From Macrostomum hystrix (taxonomy: Eukaryota; Platyhelminthes; Macrostomidae): a stretch of DNA of 64,000 nucleotides. Each line of letters begins with the position of its first letter. The first letter of the stretch is position 1. Of the stretch, positions 22,200-39,425 are shown one piece after another. The translations under genes and the position numbers were made by a program. A model generated the notes under the pieces. That model ran no database searches and was not told the DNA's origin. It was given only the letters and a program-made list of their open reading frames with translations. Location of the stretch: contig CATNEN010000034.1 of assembly GCA_950097015.1 (NCBI GenBank), positions 1,768,501 through 1,832,500 of the forward strand, read 5' to 3'.

Positions 22200-24955
22200 A
22201 ACTGAGTTTTTAGGTAGCTAAAATCGATGGGAGATGACAAAACAGGGAATAGGATGTCTGGATGGCCGTTGATTGGTCCGCGACTGGCCCTTACCCTGCG
22301 GCTACAGCTAAATGAGTGCTTCGGCCGCTCGATGCTGCTGGAAATCGATTTTTAAAACCGATATGGCAAACTCTTATTAGTACACAAGCACTGTATGAAT
22401 AGATAGACAATAAATTTAACCTATTTGGGCCTATTTGCAGCTAGTGGCACCAGTTACAGCTATTGCAAGCTGCACATGTAATGCTATAGCTATTTTTATT
22501 GATAACAATTGAACAGACACAGATTGTTACAAAGAGCAGTAAAAAATTCTATCTGTAAATATAGCAATGACAAATCATACCAAATATAGAATGATTAATA
22601 TGACACAAGTAAAATTCAAGTAGAAAATTTAGGCAATTTAAAGGGACAACAACACTATGCCTAGTCTTTTTTCAAGCAATTAGCTATTTACTTGCCATTA
22701 TGAAAACATTGTACAATGAACTGTCGAAGTTTTGCTTAAATTTATGAAGCATTATAATTTGTCCATGCCTTTATGTTTTAGTGTTCCATTAGGCCTATAT
22801 CAATGTGCACTGATGCAATAACTACTGGTATCCAGACAATTTGCCTGTTATTGTTACACTTATCTTGATAGCTAGCTACACTCCTGTCAATGTTACTTAT
22901 AATTTAATTAGCTATCTACTAACTTCAGAAACACTAAAATTAAGTCATAAATAAATCCTTGCTATTTATCTACTCCGTTATTAATTAAAGCATCTACAGT
23001 TCAGAAAACATAGATAATACTTGTTTAGGACAACATAAAACCCAAGTTGAAAATATAGAACTTTTTGTTATATTCATCACAGTTAAACTAAATGCAATAT
23101 CTAGTTTGCTGTGTAAAACTTTCTAGGTTTATTTTATACTTTTTCAACCAATTTGTGTAATAAATTTTATGGTTAGAAAAGCATTAAATATTTTTATTAG
23201 AACTAATACTAGTTATAATAAACAATCTTAAAACCAAGATATTATCCAAAATAGAGAGATTCCTTATGCTGCTTTAAAAAATGATGGTCGTTTTTTGAAA
23301 CAAACAACCATCAATCCAATGACCGTCATCTAAGAAAAAACATGCAACACACTTAAAACTGGCCACTACAATGTGAAATTTGTTTATAACTGTTCATGTA
23401 GCTATTGTTTACTACAACAAATAATTGGTTGTGACAAAAACTTGCCTGATTCTCAGGAATCTTGAAATTACGTTGAAAATTTGAATAGGTCTATGTCAAC
23501 TTTCACCAAAAATTACCATCATTGAAAGTTTCTGTCTACTACATTAACACAGTAAATAAATTTACTTTAAAATGTTTATTATCATAATCTAGAGGTCACG
23601 CCCATCAATATAGAACATACAAAGTCTCGAGTTATTTTGTCTTTGGTACAAATAATGATTCGGCTATTATGTACACCAACACAATGACTGTCATCTCATG
23701 GAATTAGCCTGTTTCTTAATTGAATCTGCAATATATTTAGAATTCATAAAATAATGTGTCAATTTATAACATAAGGTCATGGACCAAATCGACTCATAAG
23801 TGTTTGATAAACAATTGTTTGATGGAACAATAGGGGCCCTATCAATATATCACAGAAAGAATAAAGCCATACAATACTAGGCCTAGCCTAATAAGTACCA
23901 TTTTTATAGAAATTTCAGTTTCAAATCCGAGTTCTTAAAAACTAGCCCCCTAAAGCAGAATTTTAGATTTTTTGTGTAGTGTTAGTGTTCTATAGCTAAT
24001 AGCAGTCTATTTGGTCCATTGGGATATGTTGTGGTGATCAGTGAGGCAGACGCGGCAGACACAAGTGTCTTTTGTACTTAACGTTAGCATACAATACAAT
24101 ACATCCGTTAGCAGCGGAGCTTACTATAAGTTGGTTCCAATAAAGTGACTCGAGCTGTCTCTGTACCTTCATTTAGCCTGCGTGTTTAGATTTCTATAAA
24201 GATAATCACAGAACTAAAATAAGTTCGTGGTCATTACGCAAACATCCAATTATTTTGTTCCTTTTCATCGAAAGTTAACGATAAAAATGTATTCGACGAT
24301 TTATGTTGTTACCTGAAGGTGGGGTGTCGTTATTTTTATCATTGGGGTTGCGAAATTTTATTCTTTGCAGACTTCATTAACCAATTATTGTGTATCATCT
24401 CTTTTATGTGGCGCAATATTATCTTTCAAGAAAAGGTGTTTATATTTTATTATAGTCGAGACACACTTTTAAGCGAAGATTTGAAGTTTACGAAGTTCTT
24501 ATTTTATTTTTAAAATTGCGTGTGACAGACTAGTCAACTACTTATTTAAATATTATTCGCTCTTTAATGAATTAGTCTATATTTTATATTGAATTGATCA
24601 TATTTGTCAGAATAATTCATAATATCACCATACTTACTCTCATACATAGTTCTGTTCTATAACAGTGCGCGTCGGGCGTGCTCCTCTACGACTTATACTG
24701 CTATTAGGCTATGACTTCTATAGCTATATGGGCATATGGCCATATGAAGCAGTGAAAAATGCATCATAAGTAAATTTATTTTTAGTACATTTCCGAAGGC
24801 TGTTTAGCTTAAGCAAAAGGCTCACAGAATTAGAGTTTGAACAGACGTGAATTTTTTTCATTTGATTCATAGAAACTTTTCAGAATTTTGAAAGGTATTG
24901 ATTTGTGATTGTGATAGGGAAATTATGATTCATAGTTCATTGGGAAACAGTCCAT
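22200..24955. other. AT-rich intergenic region upstream of EFA6
   Basis: About 2.7 kb of AT-rich sequence with no tandem array and no supported gene. The first few hundred bases should include the EFA6 promoter. Confidence 0.4.
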
Positions 24956-25935
24956 TTCGGCGACATACCATTTCGGCGACAACCATTTCGGCGACAAGTC
25001 ATTTCGGCGACAACCATTTCGGCGACAAAACTTTTGAAGCCGTGGAACAAATTTATTTTATTTATATATATTTTTTACTTTTATTTAAATCGAATAAAAG
25101 AAGTCACAAATCCGTCAAATCGGCAGAAGCACAGAACAAATCGGCAACAAATGCACTGTGATCTCGATTAGATCTATAATGAGAATGAGATAGAATGAGA
25201 GAATGAGAGAATGAGAGATCAGCCGCAGAGATAACGAGAGAGAAAGAACTTAGAACTAGACTGAACTGGACGATGTAAACAAGAAAAGTGCAGAGAACGA
25301 AAGAGTGAATAGAGGACAGAAGGCAGAGACGAAAGTTGTGACAGCACTTCTACCTGTGTAGAATAACGAAGTAGATAACAAACATGTTAGTTATAAAATA
25401 TTGGTGACGGCAAACGATGCTACTTATAAGTAAGACAGGTGAGGTTGACACACATAGAGTGCGGACCAAACTGATCCAAACTCGCTATTTATATTACATG
25501 GTAAAACAAATACTATAACAGGAATACATTAACAAGTAGAACAATCAAATACATTACATACTCAATAAGCAAACACTATCAGATCCATACATGCGCAACA
25601 CCCGGCCGACCCGGCCGAACCGGCCGGGTGAAACAAGGGCCAAGCAAGGTAAGTCGCAAAAACCAATAGACCAAGCGCAAAAAAATCAAAGGGGGGACCA
25701 AGGGACAAAAAAGGAAGGCGTGAAGAAAAGGAAAAAGGGGAGAGAAAAAGAGAGCAAATGAGAGCAAACTAAGTCGTAAATAGAGCAATGAAATGAACTA
25801 AGTCGCAAATGAGAGCAAAAACTAAGTCGCACGGCCGGCTAAGATTTGGGAGGTTGCACATGTATGATCAGATCCATTATTACTGCGGTTTCGATATTTG
25901 TTGCCAAAGTGGTTGTCGCCGAAATGACTTGTCGC
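24956..25935. mobile_element. Candidate non-autonomous DNA transposon with inverted repeats
   Basis: The 39-bp arm at 24991-25029 is repeated in inverted orientation at 25897-25935 with about 3 mismatches. The arm carries the motif CATTTCGGCGACAA, which is also present in three or four extra direct copies at 24956-25030. The 0.87 kb between the arms contains no transposase, but has a GGCCG-rich palindrome (about 25600-25627) and ACTAAGTCGCA motifs. Target duplication and superfamily are unclear. Confidence 0.6.
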
Positions 25936-27198
25936 GTAGTAGTAGTATTTTGGCTTATGCAAACTGCCTGTCATTTTATCATTGGTTTGTTGCGTGTATG
26001 TATGTACAATTTGTTGTTTCTTTCTGCCTGTCAGTTTAGAAGACCATCTAGAGTCACATGACATTTTGTTCTGTTGTGTTCTGGGCTGCATTCTTGCTTG
26101 CAGCCCAGTTGAGGCTTAGTTCTGGCCTTGCTTGCAGGGCAAGTGAGACAGACAGAACATGAGGAGTGGCCTGGCTGGCAGTTCTTTCTATTAGATTTAA
26201 ATAATGCAAAGTACAAAGTTGTTGGCAGAAAGGTAGGATGAGCAAACACTCTGTCACCAAAGGAACAGGCATCCAAGGGAGAGAGGTACCCCACAGCCAG
26301 TTTTCTCCTGTTTCTGGGCAGCCATGGGATTGCTATCCTTTGTGTGTTCTAAACTTTTTATGACCTTTTTTATAGTGCTTCATAAACCTATTTAGTCTGT
26401 ATGTATAGTATTGATTAATAGTCTCATATGATATGCCTTTTTTCAAGAGTAATCCATTTTGTTAGAAGCAAAGTTTGTTTGGGCCAGTGCATCAAAATTT
26501 GAACACTCAAATCTCAAATAAGCAAACTAAAACATTATAAACAAATTTAGCTATCAATAAATAAAGCAATAAAACAATATACACCAACAAAAACACTAGA
26601 ATCAATCAGGCCAATTTTCATTTTAACAAGAATTTGATTTGATACAGTTATTAGGCATTCATGTTTACTATTTTCAATTGAAGTCTCTATTTGAAGAATT
26701 TGTTGCAAATGTTGCTAATTTATAGATTTCAGACATGGTGCGTAATGGACTCCTATTTTCATCTGTTTCATTTCAGTAACTGTGAAATGCTGTAGCAATT
26801 AATTGGAGCTGAAAATGAAAAAAATGGATGATTTGAACACATTAGTAAAGAGTTAAAAACTTTTTTAAATATCAATACAGAGGCTTGTTTATAATAGCCA
26901 TCAAATAATTTCATAATATATAATTGTCACAAGTCACAAAATTGTGATCATATCCAATCTCTACACAGAAGTGTCCAAAAGCAGTGATAATTTTCAATTA
27001 GAGTTACTTTTTTGTTGTAACCATATGGTAATACTTTTTGCTAGTGAAGCTATTGCAATACTGGCAATACAGGTGAGCCAAATATAAGCCTTGAAATTGT
27101 CAGAAGTAGATAAGGAAACTTTTCTCTTTATCTTAAATAAATTTTATTTTATTTTATTGGCTTGCGCTTTTGAACAATGTGTTATTTGAATCTTTCAG
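25936..27198. other. AT-rich intergenic region upstream of RNPS1
   Basis: No gene recognised on either strand. Open frames at 26031-26294 look like chance. Confidence 0.4.
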
Positions 27199-27226
27199 AA
27201 AAATAACAATATAACAACAGATAACA

Positions 27227-29296
27227 ATGCCAGACGCCACAGCCGCACTGCAAGATTCTAAGAAGAAGAAGGCGGCAGCAGTTGCCGAGCCTAAGAAGAA
27301 GCGAGCCAGGCAGCGCAGCGGCTCGGCTAGCAGCGGTTCCTCAGGTTCCTCGTCTGAGGACAGCGACGCCAGCTCTTCGTCCTCTTCCTCCGGCTCCAGC
27401 TCGGATTCGTCGGCGTCTTCTTCAACTTCATCTTCTTCTTCTGGCTCCGGTTCGGCTAGTTCGGCCTCTTCGTCGGCTGGCAGTCGCTCGTCGACGTCTT
27501 CGTCCAGCAGCGCCTCCTCTGCGGCGCGTCGACGTAAGCGTCCTGAGCAGGCGGCTGCAGTCAGGAAGGACAAGGCCTCGAAGCCCCAAGCGAAGCAGTC
27601 GCAGGAGCAGCATCAGCGCGAGTCGCGGAAGCCCAAAAGAGACTCAGCTGAAGCGGCCGGGAACGGCAGAGCCGCTGAGCCGCCTGCCGCCACCCGGATA
27701 CGCGTCACCCAGCTCAGCCGCAACGTGTCGCGCGCGCACGTTGAAGAAATCTTTGGCACCTTCGGGCGCATCAAATCCGTTGATATGCCAACCGAGAAGC
27801 TGCACCCTGAGTGTATTCGCGGCTTCGCGCTGATCGACTTCGCCAACGCGGCCGAGGCCGCCGAAGCTGTTAAAAGAATGGATGGCGGTCAGGTGGACGG
27901 GCAGGAGGTTTGTAATAATCTCTTAAATCCCAATCCTAAATTCATAGAATATCTTAGATCCCAACCCTAAATTTATAGAGAATATCTTAGATCCCAACCC
28001 TAAATTCATAGAATATCTTAGATCCCAATCCTAAATTCATAGAATCTCTTAGATCCCAATCCTAAATTCATAGAATCTCTTAGATCCCAATCCTAAATTC
28101 ATAGAATCTCTTAGATCCCAATCCTAAATTCATAGAATATCTTAGATCCCAACCCTAAATTCATAGAATATCTTAGATCCCAATCCTAAATTTATAGAAT
28201 ATCTTAGATCCCGACCCTAAATTCATAGAATCTCTTAGATCCCAATCCTAAATTTATAGAATATCTTAGATCCCAACCCTAAATTCATGGAATCTCTTAG
28301 ATCCCAATCCTAAATTCATAGAATATCTTAGATCCCAACCCTAAAATCATAGATATTCATAGAATATCTTAGATCCCAACCCTAAATTTATAGAATGTCT
28401 TAGATCCCAACCCTAAATTCATGGAATCTCTTAGATCCCAACCCTAAATTCATGGAATCTCTTAGATCCCAATCCTAAATTCATAGAATCTCTTAGATCC
28501 CAACCCTAAATTTATAGAATCTCTTAGATGCCAATCCTATTTTTATAGTATCTGTTAGATCCCAACCCTAAATTCATAGAATATCTTAGATCCAAATCCT
28601 AAATTCATAGAATCTCTTAGATCCCAATCCTAAATTTATAGAATATCTTAGATGCCAATCCTAAATTTATAGAATATCTTAGATGCCAATCCTAAATTTA
28701 TAGAATATCTTAGATGCCAATCCTAATTTTATAGAATCTGTTAGATGCTAATCCTATTTTTATAGAATCTGTTAGATCCAAATCCTAAATTCACAGCATC
28801 TCTTAAATACCGATCTTAAATGTACGAGCTATATTATCAATTAGATCCCGATCCTAAATATCATCACTAACTAAAATCCCTTAGTTTGTGAATGCAATAA
28901 CGAATAGAGCAAAACAAACTAGATTTTTTTATTGTTAAAAACAAATCCTTATGCTCATGAAACGCCTTAACTCGCATTAAATGTAATTGTAAGCACAACC
29001 GAAAGCAATTTACATTTTTACATTTCTTTTTCCTAACTACTACTTACTGGCTGTGGTAAGTAGTGCCGTTTAAGCATGTCGTTGACCAACGCTCGCTCAA
29101 AATCTGTAATTACAATATCCCCCGCCAGGTGGAAGCTTTCCTGCTGCGCGTCGCCGCAAATCCGGCCCGCTCGCGCTCGCCTTCCGATCGTCGACGAAAG
29201 GATCGGGATCGGGACAGATCCCCGGCGAGGCCACGCAGGCAGCCGCAGCAGCGGTCACCGTCACCGGCCAGGAGGCGTCGACGATCTAGTTCCTAG
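27227..29296 (+). CDS. RNPS1: RNPS1, RNA-binding protein with serine-rich domain, two exons
   Basis: Exons 27227-27907 and 29129-29296 (donor GAG|GTTTGT, acceptor CCCGCCAG|GTG) give 849 nt, 282 aa, near the vertebrate length of about 305. RNPS1 is a nuclear splicing activator and peripheral exon-junction-complex/ASAP component. Residues 1-100 are basic then strongly Ser-rich. An RRM lies at about 156-227, with RNP2-like IRVTQL and RNP1-like RGFALIDF, and the family signature MDGGQVDGQE at the exon junction. Exon 2 encodes a short conserved stretch and an Arg/Ser-rich tail (RSRSPSDRRRKDRDRDRS). A TGAATCTTTCAG acceptor-like site ends 28 nt before the ATG, giving a short 5' UTR from 27199. The only intron is filled by a 31-bp minisatellite. 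Confidence 0.93.
27920..28870. repeat. Minisatellite, about 31-bp unit, about 31 copies, in the RNPS1 intron
   Basis: Units share CTTAGATCCCAACCCTAAAT or the CCAATCCTAAAT variant, followed by TCATAGAATAT or TCATAGAATCT. The array starts about 12 bp after the donor and takes up about 0.95 of the 1.22 kb intron, with unit decay towards the 3' side. Confidence 0.96.
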
Positions 29297-29439
29297 AAAT
29301 TTTTTGTTTGACTGCTTAGAGCATTGATAAGACTGCTTGGAACTTATTAATTTCATGATTTTACAAATCAAAGGCAAAACAATTCTTCTGCGAAATTGTC
29401 TGCATTTTCTTAGAACCATTTTCGAAGGATTGAAATTTG

Positions 29440-29878
29440 ACTGTCTGCAGATTGTGACTGTCTGACTGAAGATTTTGACTGTCTATCTGCAGATTGTGGC
29501 TGTCTAACTGCAGATTGTGACTGTCTAACTGCAGATTGTGGCTGTCTAACTGCAGATTGTGACTATCTAACTGCAGATTTTGACTGTCTATCTGCAGATT
29601 GTGACTGTCTGACTGCAGATTGTGACTGTCTAACTGCAGATTGTGGCTGTCTAACTGCAGATTGTGACTGCCTAACTGCAGATTGTGACTGTCTAACTGC
29701 AGATTGTGACTGTCTAACTGCAGATTGTGACTGTCTAACTGCAGATTATGACTGTCTGACTGCAGATTATGACTGTCTGACTGCAGATTGTGACTGTCTA
29801 ACTGCAGATTGTGACTGTCTAACTGCAGATTGTGGCTGTCTATCTGCAGATTGTGACTGTGTAACTGCAGATTGGGTT
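29440..29878. repeat. Minisatellite, 21-bp unit, about 20 copies
   Basis: Unit based on CTGACTGCAGATTGTGACTG with GACTGTCTAA or GGCTGTCTAA changes. It starts about 145 bp past the RNPS1 stop codon. Confidence 0.95.
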
Positions 29879-30758
29879 GTTAAAGGGATTCCCTCTATTG
29901 ATGAAACAACTGAGATGGTTTCATAACTTGTTGCTAAACTGATAGCATTCTTACAATCTACTCATAGTAGTATGATGACGCTGCTATTTGCCTAAGAATT
30001 TAGACCAGGGTGTCAAAATAATAATCGATTCCTTTAACTCGATTCTAAGATACAGTAGCTACTACTCTTTTATTAATGCAGCGACTACAACAATAGTTTA
30101 GTGTGCTCAGTGTCTGCCTGTGTCCCAAGGTTTTACTAAAAAATATGTACTTTTGTTTGATTATTATGCCGCACTTTTGTTTCACTTTTAACATCTGTCC
30201 CGCATCCCTGCTCTCTCACTCTTCAAAAAATGATTGAAGTTACTTTATAACTTTTTCTACCAGTTCAGACGTATCGTTACTAATAGTAGGCAGTACGGCA
30301 TGTTATTCTCTTTTTGTGTCCCTCTAACTGCTAATAAGTATCTAGTTTACTTGTTACTTAATAAATGTTGTATGTGCTTAATGCATCAAAGCAAACCAAA
30401 GGTGTGTCCGTTGTAGCAATAAAAGTACTTTTAGAGTTAAAAAAGTACAAGCAAATGCACTTCCGGTGGCTCATAACATGCAAGTTCAAGCGGCCTAATG
30501 ATGATCTCGCATTTTCGTGCCGCCATGTTTGTTATAATTTCCACCTGGCTCAGCGTTTTTGTCTTTGTTCATAATTATTATATTTGCCGGAGGGCTGCGG
30601 GAAATGACACATCAATTGGTGACACTAGACCTGCAGCCAGCCAGGAGGCGATTCCACCAATTCCGCGGACTACTGAGCACACACGCACACAGATACTGTA
30701 CACAGGTGTGTACATCTGCTCTGGCTTTCTCATCGTAAGGCAGTGTACACTCTCAATA
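29879..30758. other. Intergenic, nothing recognised
   Basis: AT-rich sequence up to the Harbinger element. No supported gene. Confidence 0.35.
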
Positions 30759-32501
30759 GGCCGTATGAATAAAGTGAGCAATTGCTCAAAGTCTACGAGA
30801 TTCTCAATTCAGAATGGTATATTTCAGCGCGTATCGCACGAGTGCTTTTTGCCATAGACACACGAGTCAGAGTGGAAATTGCAGTGTTGTTGGATTCATT
30901 CTTGCACACAGTATGAGTGGTAGGAAGCAGTCCCCTTGCGGATGGTGTGGGGGCGGAGCCCCACTGATACGAGACCATAGACATTTAAACCAAAGATAGA
31001 CTCACGAGCCCGAGTATCGTCGAAAGCTTTATTTCGTCAGATTTCAAAAGGGTTGAGCCATAGACATGCATTCCTGCACTTGTCGTGAAATTAACTTGTC
31101 TATTTAGAGCTTTCCCTCCATGACCAAAGATCCACCTCAGTCATCTAACCCAATTTGAAATCGACATGGCTAGCACCATAGACCCAAATTTTTGCGCTCC
31201 ATTAATTGATTTGAACTACGTCACCGTGAGTGGAGTTTTGACGGACGCTGTAGCCGTTTTGTCTACAGAATGAACAAAGTGAGTGCTTGCTGCTGAACAA
31301 ATGCTCACCATGATTGTCTCAAGAGTTAGTGTTCACCCTTCGAGCAATTGCTCTGTGACTCGCGTCAGCAAGAATAAACTCTGGCCATAGACAAATGTCT
31401 GAAGCATTTGCTCGCGTTTTCTTGAGTCAAGTCGGCAGCGTGCTCAGCGTCTATTCAGCATCATACTTTCCTACTGCTCTGTTAGCATGGCTGAGTTTCT
31501 TCCAGAAAGGGCACCTGCCCAAATGAAAGTGTACTTGGAGAGACGTACGATGCATGCTTTTCGCGAGGATGAATGCAGAAGTTGTTTCGCTTTTCGCGTG
31601 CGAGCTTGGAGTTTCTAGCGCAGCGCTTTCTTGGTGACCGCAGAGAAACCCGAGGCGGTGCCGTCCAACCGATGCAGCGAATGGAAATGACCCTGAGGTA
31701 CTTGGTGAATCCTGGATTTCAGAGCGATCATCGCGAGCGAATTCGGTGTTCATCAGACAAAGTGTTTGCACGGATGCAAGCTACTGGATCAAGTGGCCAA
31801 CCGAGACTCCGATTACTATTCATGACGCAAAGCAGGACTGGTTCGAACGATTTAAGTATCCCGCTGCTATTGGGGCGATTGACTGCACCCACGTACGCAT
31901 AGAGAAGCCCGGTGGGATGATCGGAAACGAGTACGTCAATCGGAAGGGGTTTGCATCCATCAACGTCCAAGCAACGTGCGACGTCCAGTGCAAGTTTACA
32001 AGCATTGACGCCTCGTGGCCTGGGTCAGTGCATGACCACCGCATTTTCAAAACCTCCAGCATCTATGCGGACTTGACCAATCGCCAGGGTATCGTCTTGC
32101 TTGGTGATGAAGGCGCAATCCAAGCAACCCGTTGGAGAGGAATTTCAATGCTGCTCACTCTAGAGCCCGCGTGGTAATCGAAAGCGCATTCGGCCAGCTG
32201 AAGCGAAGATTTCCCATTCTGCAGTTACATGATTAGAGTGAGTCTGGAGCGGGTGCCAACTTACATCTTGGAGTGCTGCGTGCTACACAACATTGCGAAG
32301 GAACTGAACGATCGCGCAACAGAAGATTAAGCTGTTGACGTTGACTTGGATGTTCTGGAGTTAGAGGAACACAACAATGCTACCGTGAATCAACGCAGGG
32401 CGGCCGGCATAAGACGCCGATTGGAAATTGCGCAGATCATGATGCAACATGCTGCCTAGATGATTTACTCATGAGCAACTGCTCACTTTATTCATACGGC
32501 C
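30759..32501 (+). mobile_element. PIF/Harbinger DNA transposon, about 1.74 kb, decayed
   Basis: A 29-bp arm at 30759-30787 (starting GGCCGTATGAATAAAGTGAG) is repeated inverted at 32473-32501 with one mismatch. The interior carries remnants of a HARBI1-type DDE nuclease. Flanks (ATA left, TAA right) only roughly fit the 3-bp TWA target duplication of the superfamily. The 5' third contains five copies of the word CCATAGAC. The MADF/Myb-like companion gene of complete Harbingers is not visible. Confidence 0.85.
31487..32460 (+). pseudogene. Harbinger (HARBI1-like) transposase remnant
   Basis: Conserved nuclease blocks appear in order but in changing frames: FRFSRASLEFLAQRFLGDR, then GAIDCTHVRIEKPG (first Asp), YVNRKGFASINVQATCD, WPGSVHDHRIF (second Asp), ESAFGQLKRRFPILQ (catalytic Glu) and CCVLHNIAKELNDRATED. 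At least three frame changes and in-frame stops break it, so it cannot make active transposase. All three DDE residues are still readable, suggesting moderately recent decay. Confidence 0.85.
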
Positions 32502-33208
32502 TAATGTGCCTGGGATGTTGGCCCTGAAGGACCTTGGTCAAAATGACAAGACTGGAGTGAAATCAAATTTAGTTAAGTTTTTTAATAATGCGAGTATCTG
32601 ATTGAGCAGGTGTATAGAAAACAAGAATCTGCACCAGGCTAGGTATATTTAGGTATCGAAACAAATACGTCGCGAACAAATTACGAATACAAAGAAAATC
32701 CGACGCACTCTAAAAGTGCAAGCAAAACGATATTGACAAAAAAACATGAGAATTCGAGCAGAGAATATTGAGTCGAAACAAATCTGAGCAGTTGACCAAT
32801 GTACCGCGTACTTTATATAACCATGCCATTCGACATAAATCTCGATTTTGAGCGACAAAAAATCAATCGATAAAGTGTGACACGAACGAGCGAAGTGCAA
32901 AGTAAATGATTTTAGCATTTGAATACGAATGAAAGTTGAAGAAAATCTAGAGAAAATATATTTAAAAAACTCCTAATCACACATGCACAGGTCCCCTATA
33001 TGAGAATCTAATCTTTAGAAGCACAACGCAAAGCATAATATAGAAATCTGAGGCGAAAAAGTATCATAAACTTGAACCGTAGCTTGGGGAAAAAAGCCAC
33101 AAAGTAAAGTGACAAATGTTCGCGAACTAACAAATATCGATGGTTCCGCCGCTCGTCCGTAAAGTTGATCGATCGATCTGGTGGCCAATCAGTTGGACTC
33201 GGTGCCGC
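32502..33208. other. 3' flank of the ovo gene
   Basis: AT-rich. No AATAAA close to the ovo stop on the minus strand and no other gene recognised. Confidence 0.35.
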
Positions 33209-37565
<4,357 letters not shown>

Positions 37566-37765
37566 TGTTGTTGTCTGACTTAGCTTTCTTATCGGCGCAG
37601 ATGATCGGTACTGGTCTCTAATTCTGAGCTACTAAATCTCTTAATTCTCTGCACTCAATGGCGATCAATTTTGTAGAATTTTGAAGTCCGTTCTGGCGCC
37701 TGTTATATCCTGGCTGCGAAACCCAGTCTGAGGTTGTCGGGGTCCCGGCGGAGTTTCGTTCCTCC

Positions 37766-37800
37766 AGCCAATAGGAGATGCCGGATGATTCCTATTGGCT
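37766..37800 (-). promoter_or_regulatory. Inverted pair of CCAAT boxes in the probable ovo promoter
   Basis: AGCCAATAGGA at 37766-37776 and its exact reverse complement TCCTATTGGCT at 37790-37800 lie about 200 bp upstream of the ovo ATG. This is a typical arrangement for NF-Y binding. No TATA box is seen. Confidence 0.45.
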
Positions 37801-38109
37801 CAAGGGGGGGGCTCGTTTCTCATTGGGATTGTCTGTGGGGTGGTTCCGCTTTGTAGTTGTTCACACCCACAACTCGATGTATTGCGTCATAGAAATCATT
37901 GTATGAGCACATTGGACTCAATTCAGTGACTTCCAAACTCTTATGACATTGTGACAGTTTGAAATGATCAGTGACTATCGTATTCGCTGACCTTTTCCTT
38001 ATTCTATGAAAAGTAAAAACAAAAAGGATTGGGACCACAAACTCAGCCGTTAAAAAATAAATTTTTAGTGCAGACGAAATGACCTTAGATGACTCCACTA
38101 AAAACCTTC

Positions 38110-38550
38110 TACTCCGGTAAGCACCCTTTGATGACGACTCTGATAAACACCCTTTGATGACTCAATTAAACACCCTTTGATGACTCAATTAAACACCCTT
38201 TGATGACTCCGTTAAACACCCTTTGATGACTCCGGTAAACACCGTTTGATGACTCCGGTAAACACCGTTTGATGACTCCGGTAAACACCGTTTGATGACT
38301 CCGGTAAACACGTTAAACACGGCCTTAGATTACTCCATTAAACACCCTCAGATTACTCAGTTAAACACGCCAAGATTATTCAGTTAAAAACACCCATAGA
38401 TTACTCCGTTAAACACCCTTAGATTACTCCGTTAAACACCCTTAGATTACTCTGCTAAATACACCCTCAGATTACTCAGTTAAACACCCCTAGATTATTC
38501 AGTTAAATACACCCTTAGATTACTCCATTAAACACGGCCTTAGATGAGAC
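38110..38550. repeat. Minisatellite, about 23-bp unit, about 18 copies
   Basis: Two successive unit types: one with ATGACTCCGGTAAACACCGT (38110-38310) and one with AGATTACTCCGTTAAACACC (38320-38540), with 1-3 bp length changes. Confidence 0.9.
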
Positions 38551-39332
38551 AGTCATATGCCCTTTAATTGTCCGCCCTAACGTATGCGCCCCAATTCTGT
38601 ATTTACTGCTATCTGCATCTTCACATTAAAAAAGCTTAAATCAATATGTGCCATTAAGATTTGCTATTAGGATAGATGAGTGACTTTGCTACCAAATTTA
38701 CTTTTCTCAAAGAGCACAAAACTTAACACCAGATGGAGACCGCTGCTTCAACAATGAAATGGCGTCTCTCTTATTTTATAAATTCATTTCGATTACGTCA
38801 TCATCAAAAGATATGAAATAGATGAAGCTATCTATATGCAAGATACAAACCTTAACTTTGATTTCTTTAAATAAAAAAACAAAAAACGCTATTATGTCCT
38901 TGAAAAAGGATGGAAATTTTTAAGAGGTAGCGATTCTAGCTCGTATATTGTATATTTACGTTTCTCTGCTTAGTCTCATCCATGGCATTCTTGAATTCTA
39001 GTTGAGTCAATCTATACAGTAGAAAGTATTTAACAGATAAAGTTCTCTAAAAATAGCATCCGCAAGCATCACATTAACAGGGAAATGTGAATTGGCAGTT
39101 CGCTAAATGTATCTGACAAGACTTAGCAGTTATATAGATATTATTTAGCAGTGTTGCTTCTGCTACTATTGTCATTTAGAAATATAGAAAATGTGCAGAA
39201 TGGACTAAACAACTTGCCGTTCACAGCGTCAAATGTGGAGACTTAGCAGAATTGTTATTTTTCTTAGATAATTAAAAAACTGACAAGGTCAGTTCTTTCA
39301 TACAGAGCAACAGTTGTGACTAACTTGTTCGT
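38551..39332. other. Intergenic, nothing recognised
   Basis: AT-rich, no supported feature. Confidence 0.35.
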
Positions 39333-39425
39333 CAGGGGTCGGCAAACACCGGCCCGCGGGCCAGTTGCGGCCATCGAAGCTCCCAAATCCGGCCCGGGGC
39401 CCCTTCCAACACCTATAGTACACCT
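39333..39425 (+). mobile_element. Left part of a hAT-like MITE
   Basis: Starts CAGGGGTCGGCAAACACCGG and stays similar to the complete MITE at 10728-10820 for about 90 bp, including CGAAGCTCCCAAATCCGGCC and CAACACCTATAGTA. It then turns directly into the 16-bp minisatellite. No right terminus follows. Confidence 0.75.

Noticed and set aside
25579..25788. Hydrophobic minus-strand frame inside the inverted-repeat element
   Set aside because: Low-complexity Phe/Leu reading of an A/G-rich stretch; no family resemblance.
27154..27573. Minus-strand Glu-rich frame
   Set aside because: Antisense reading of the RNPS1 serine-rich region.
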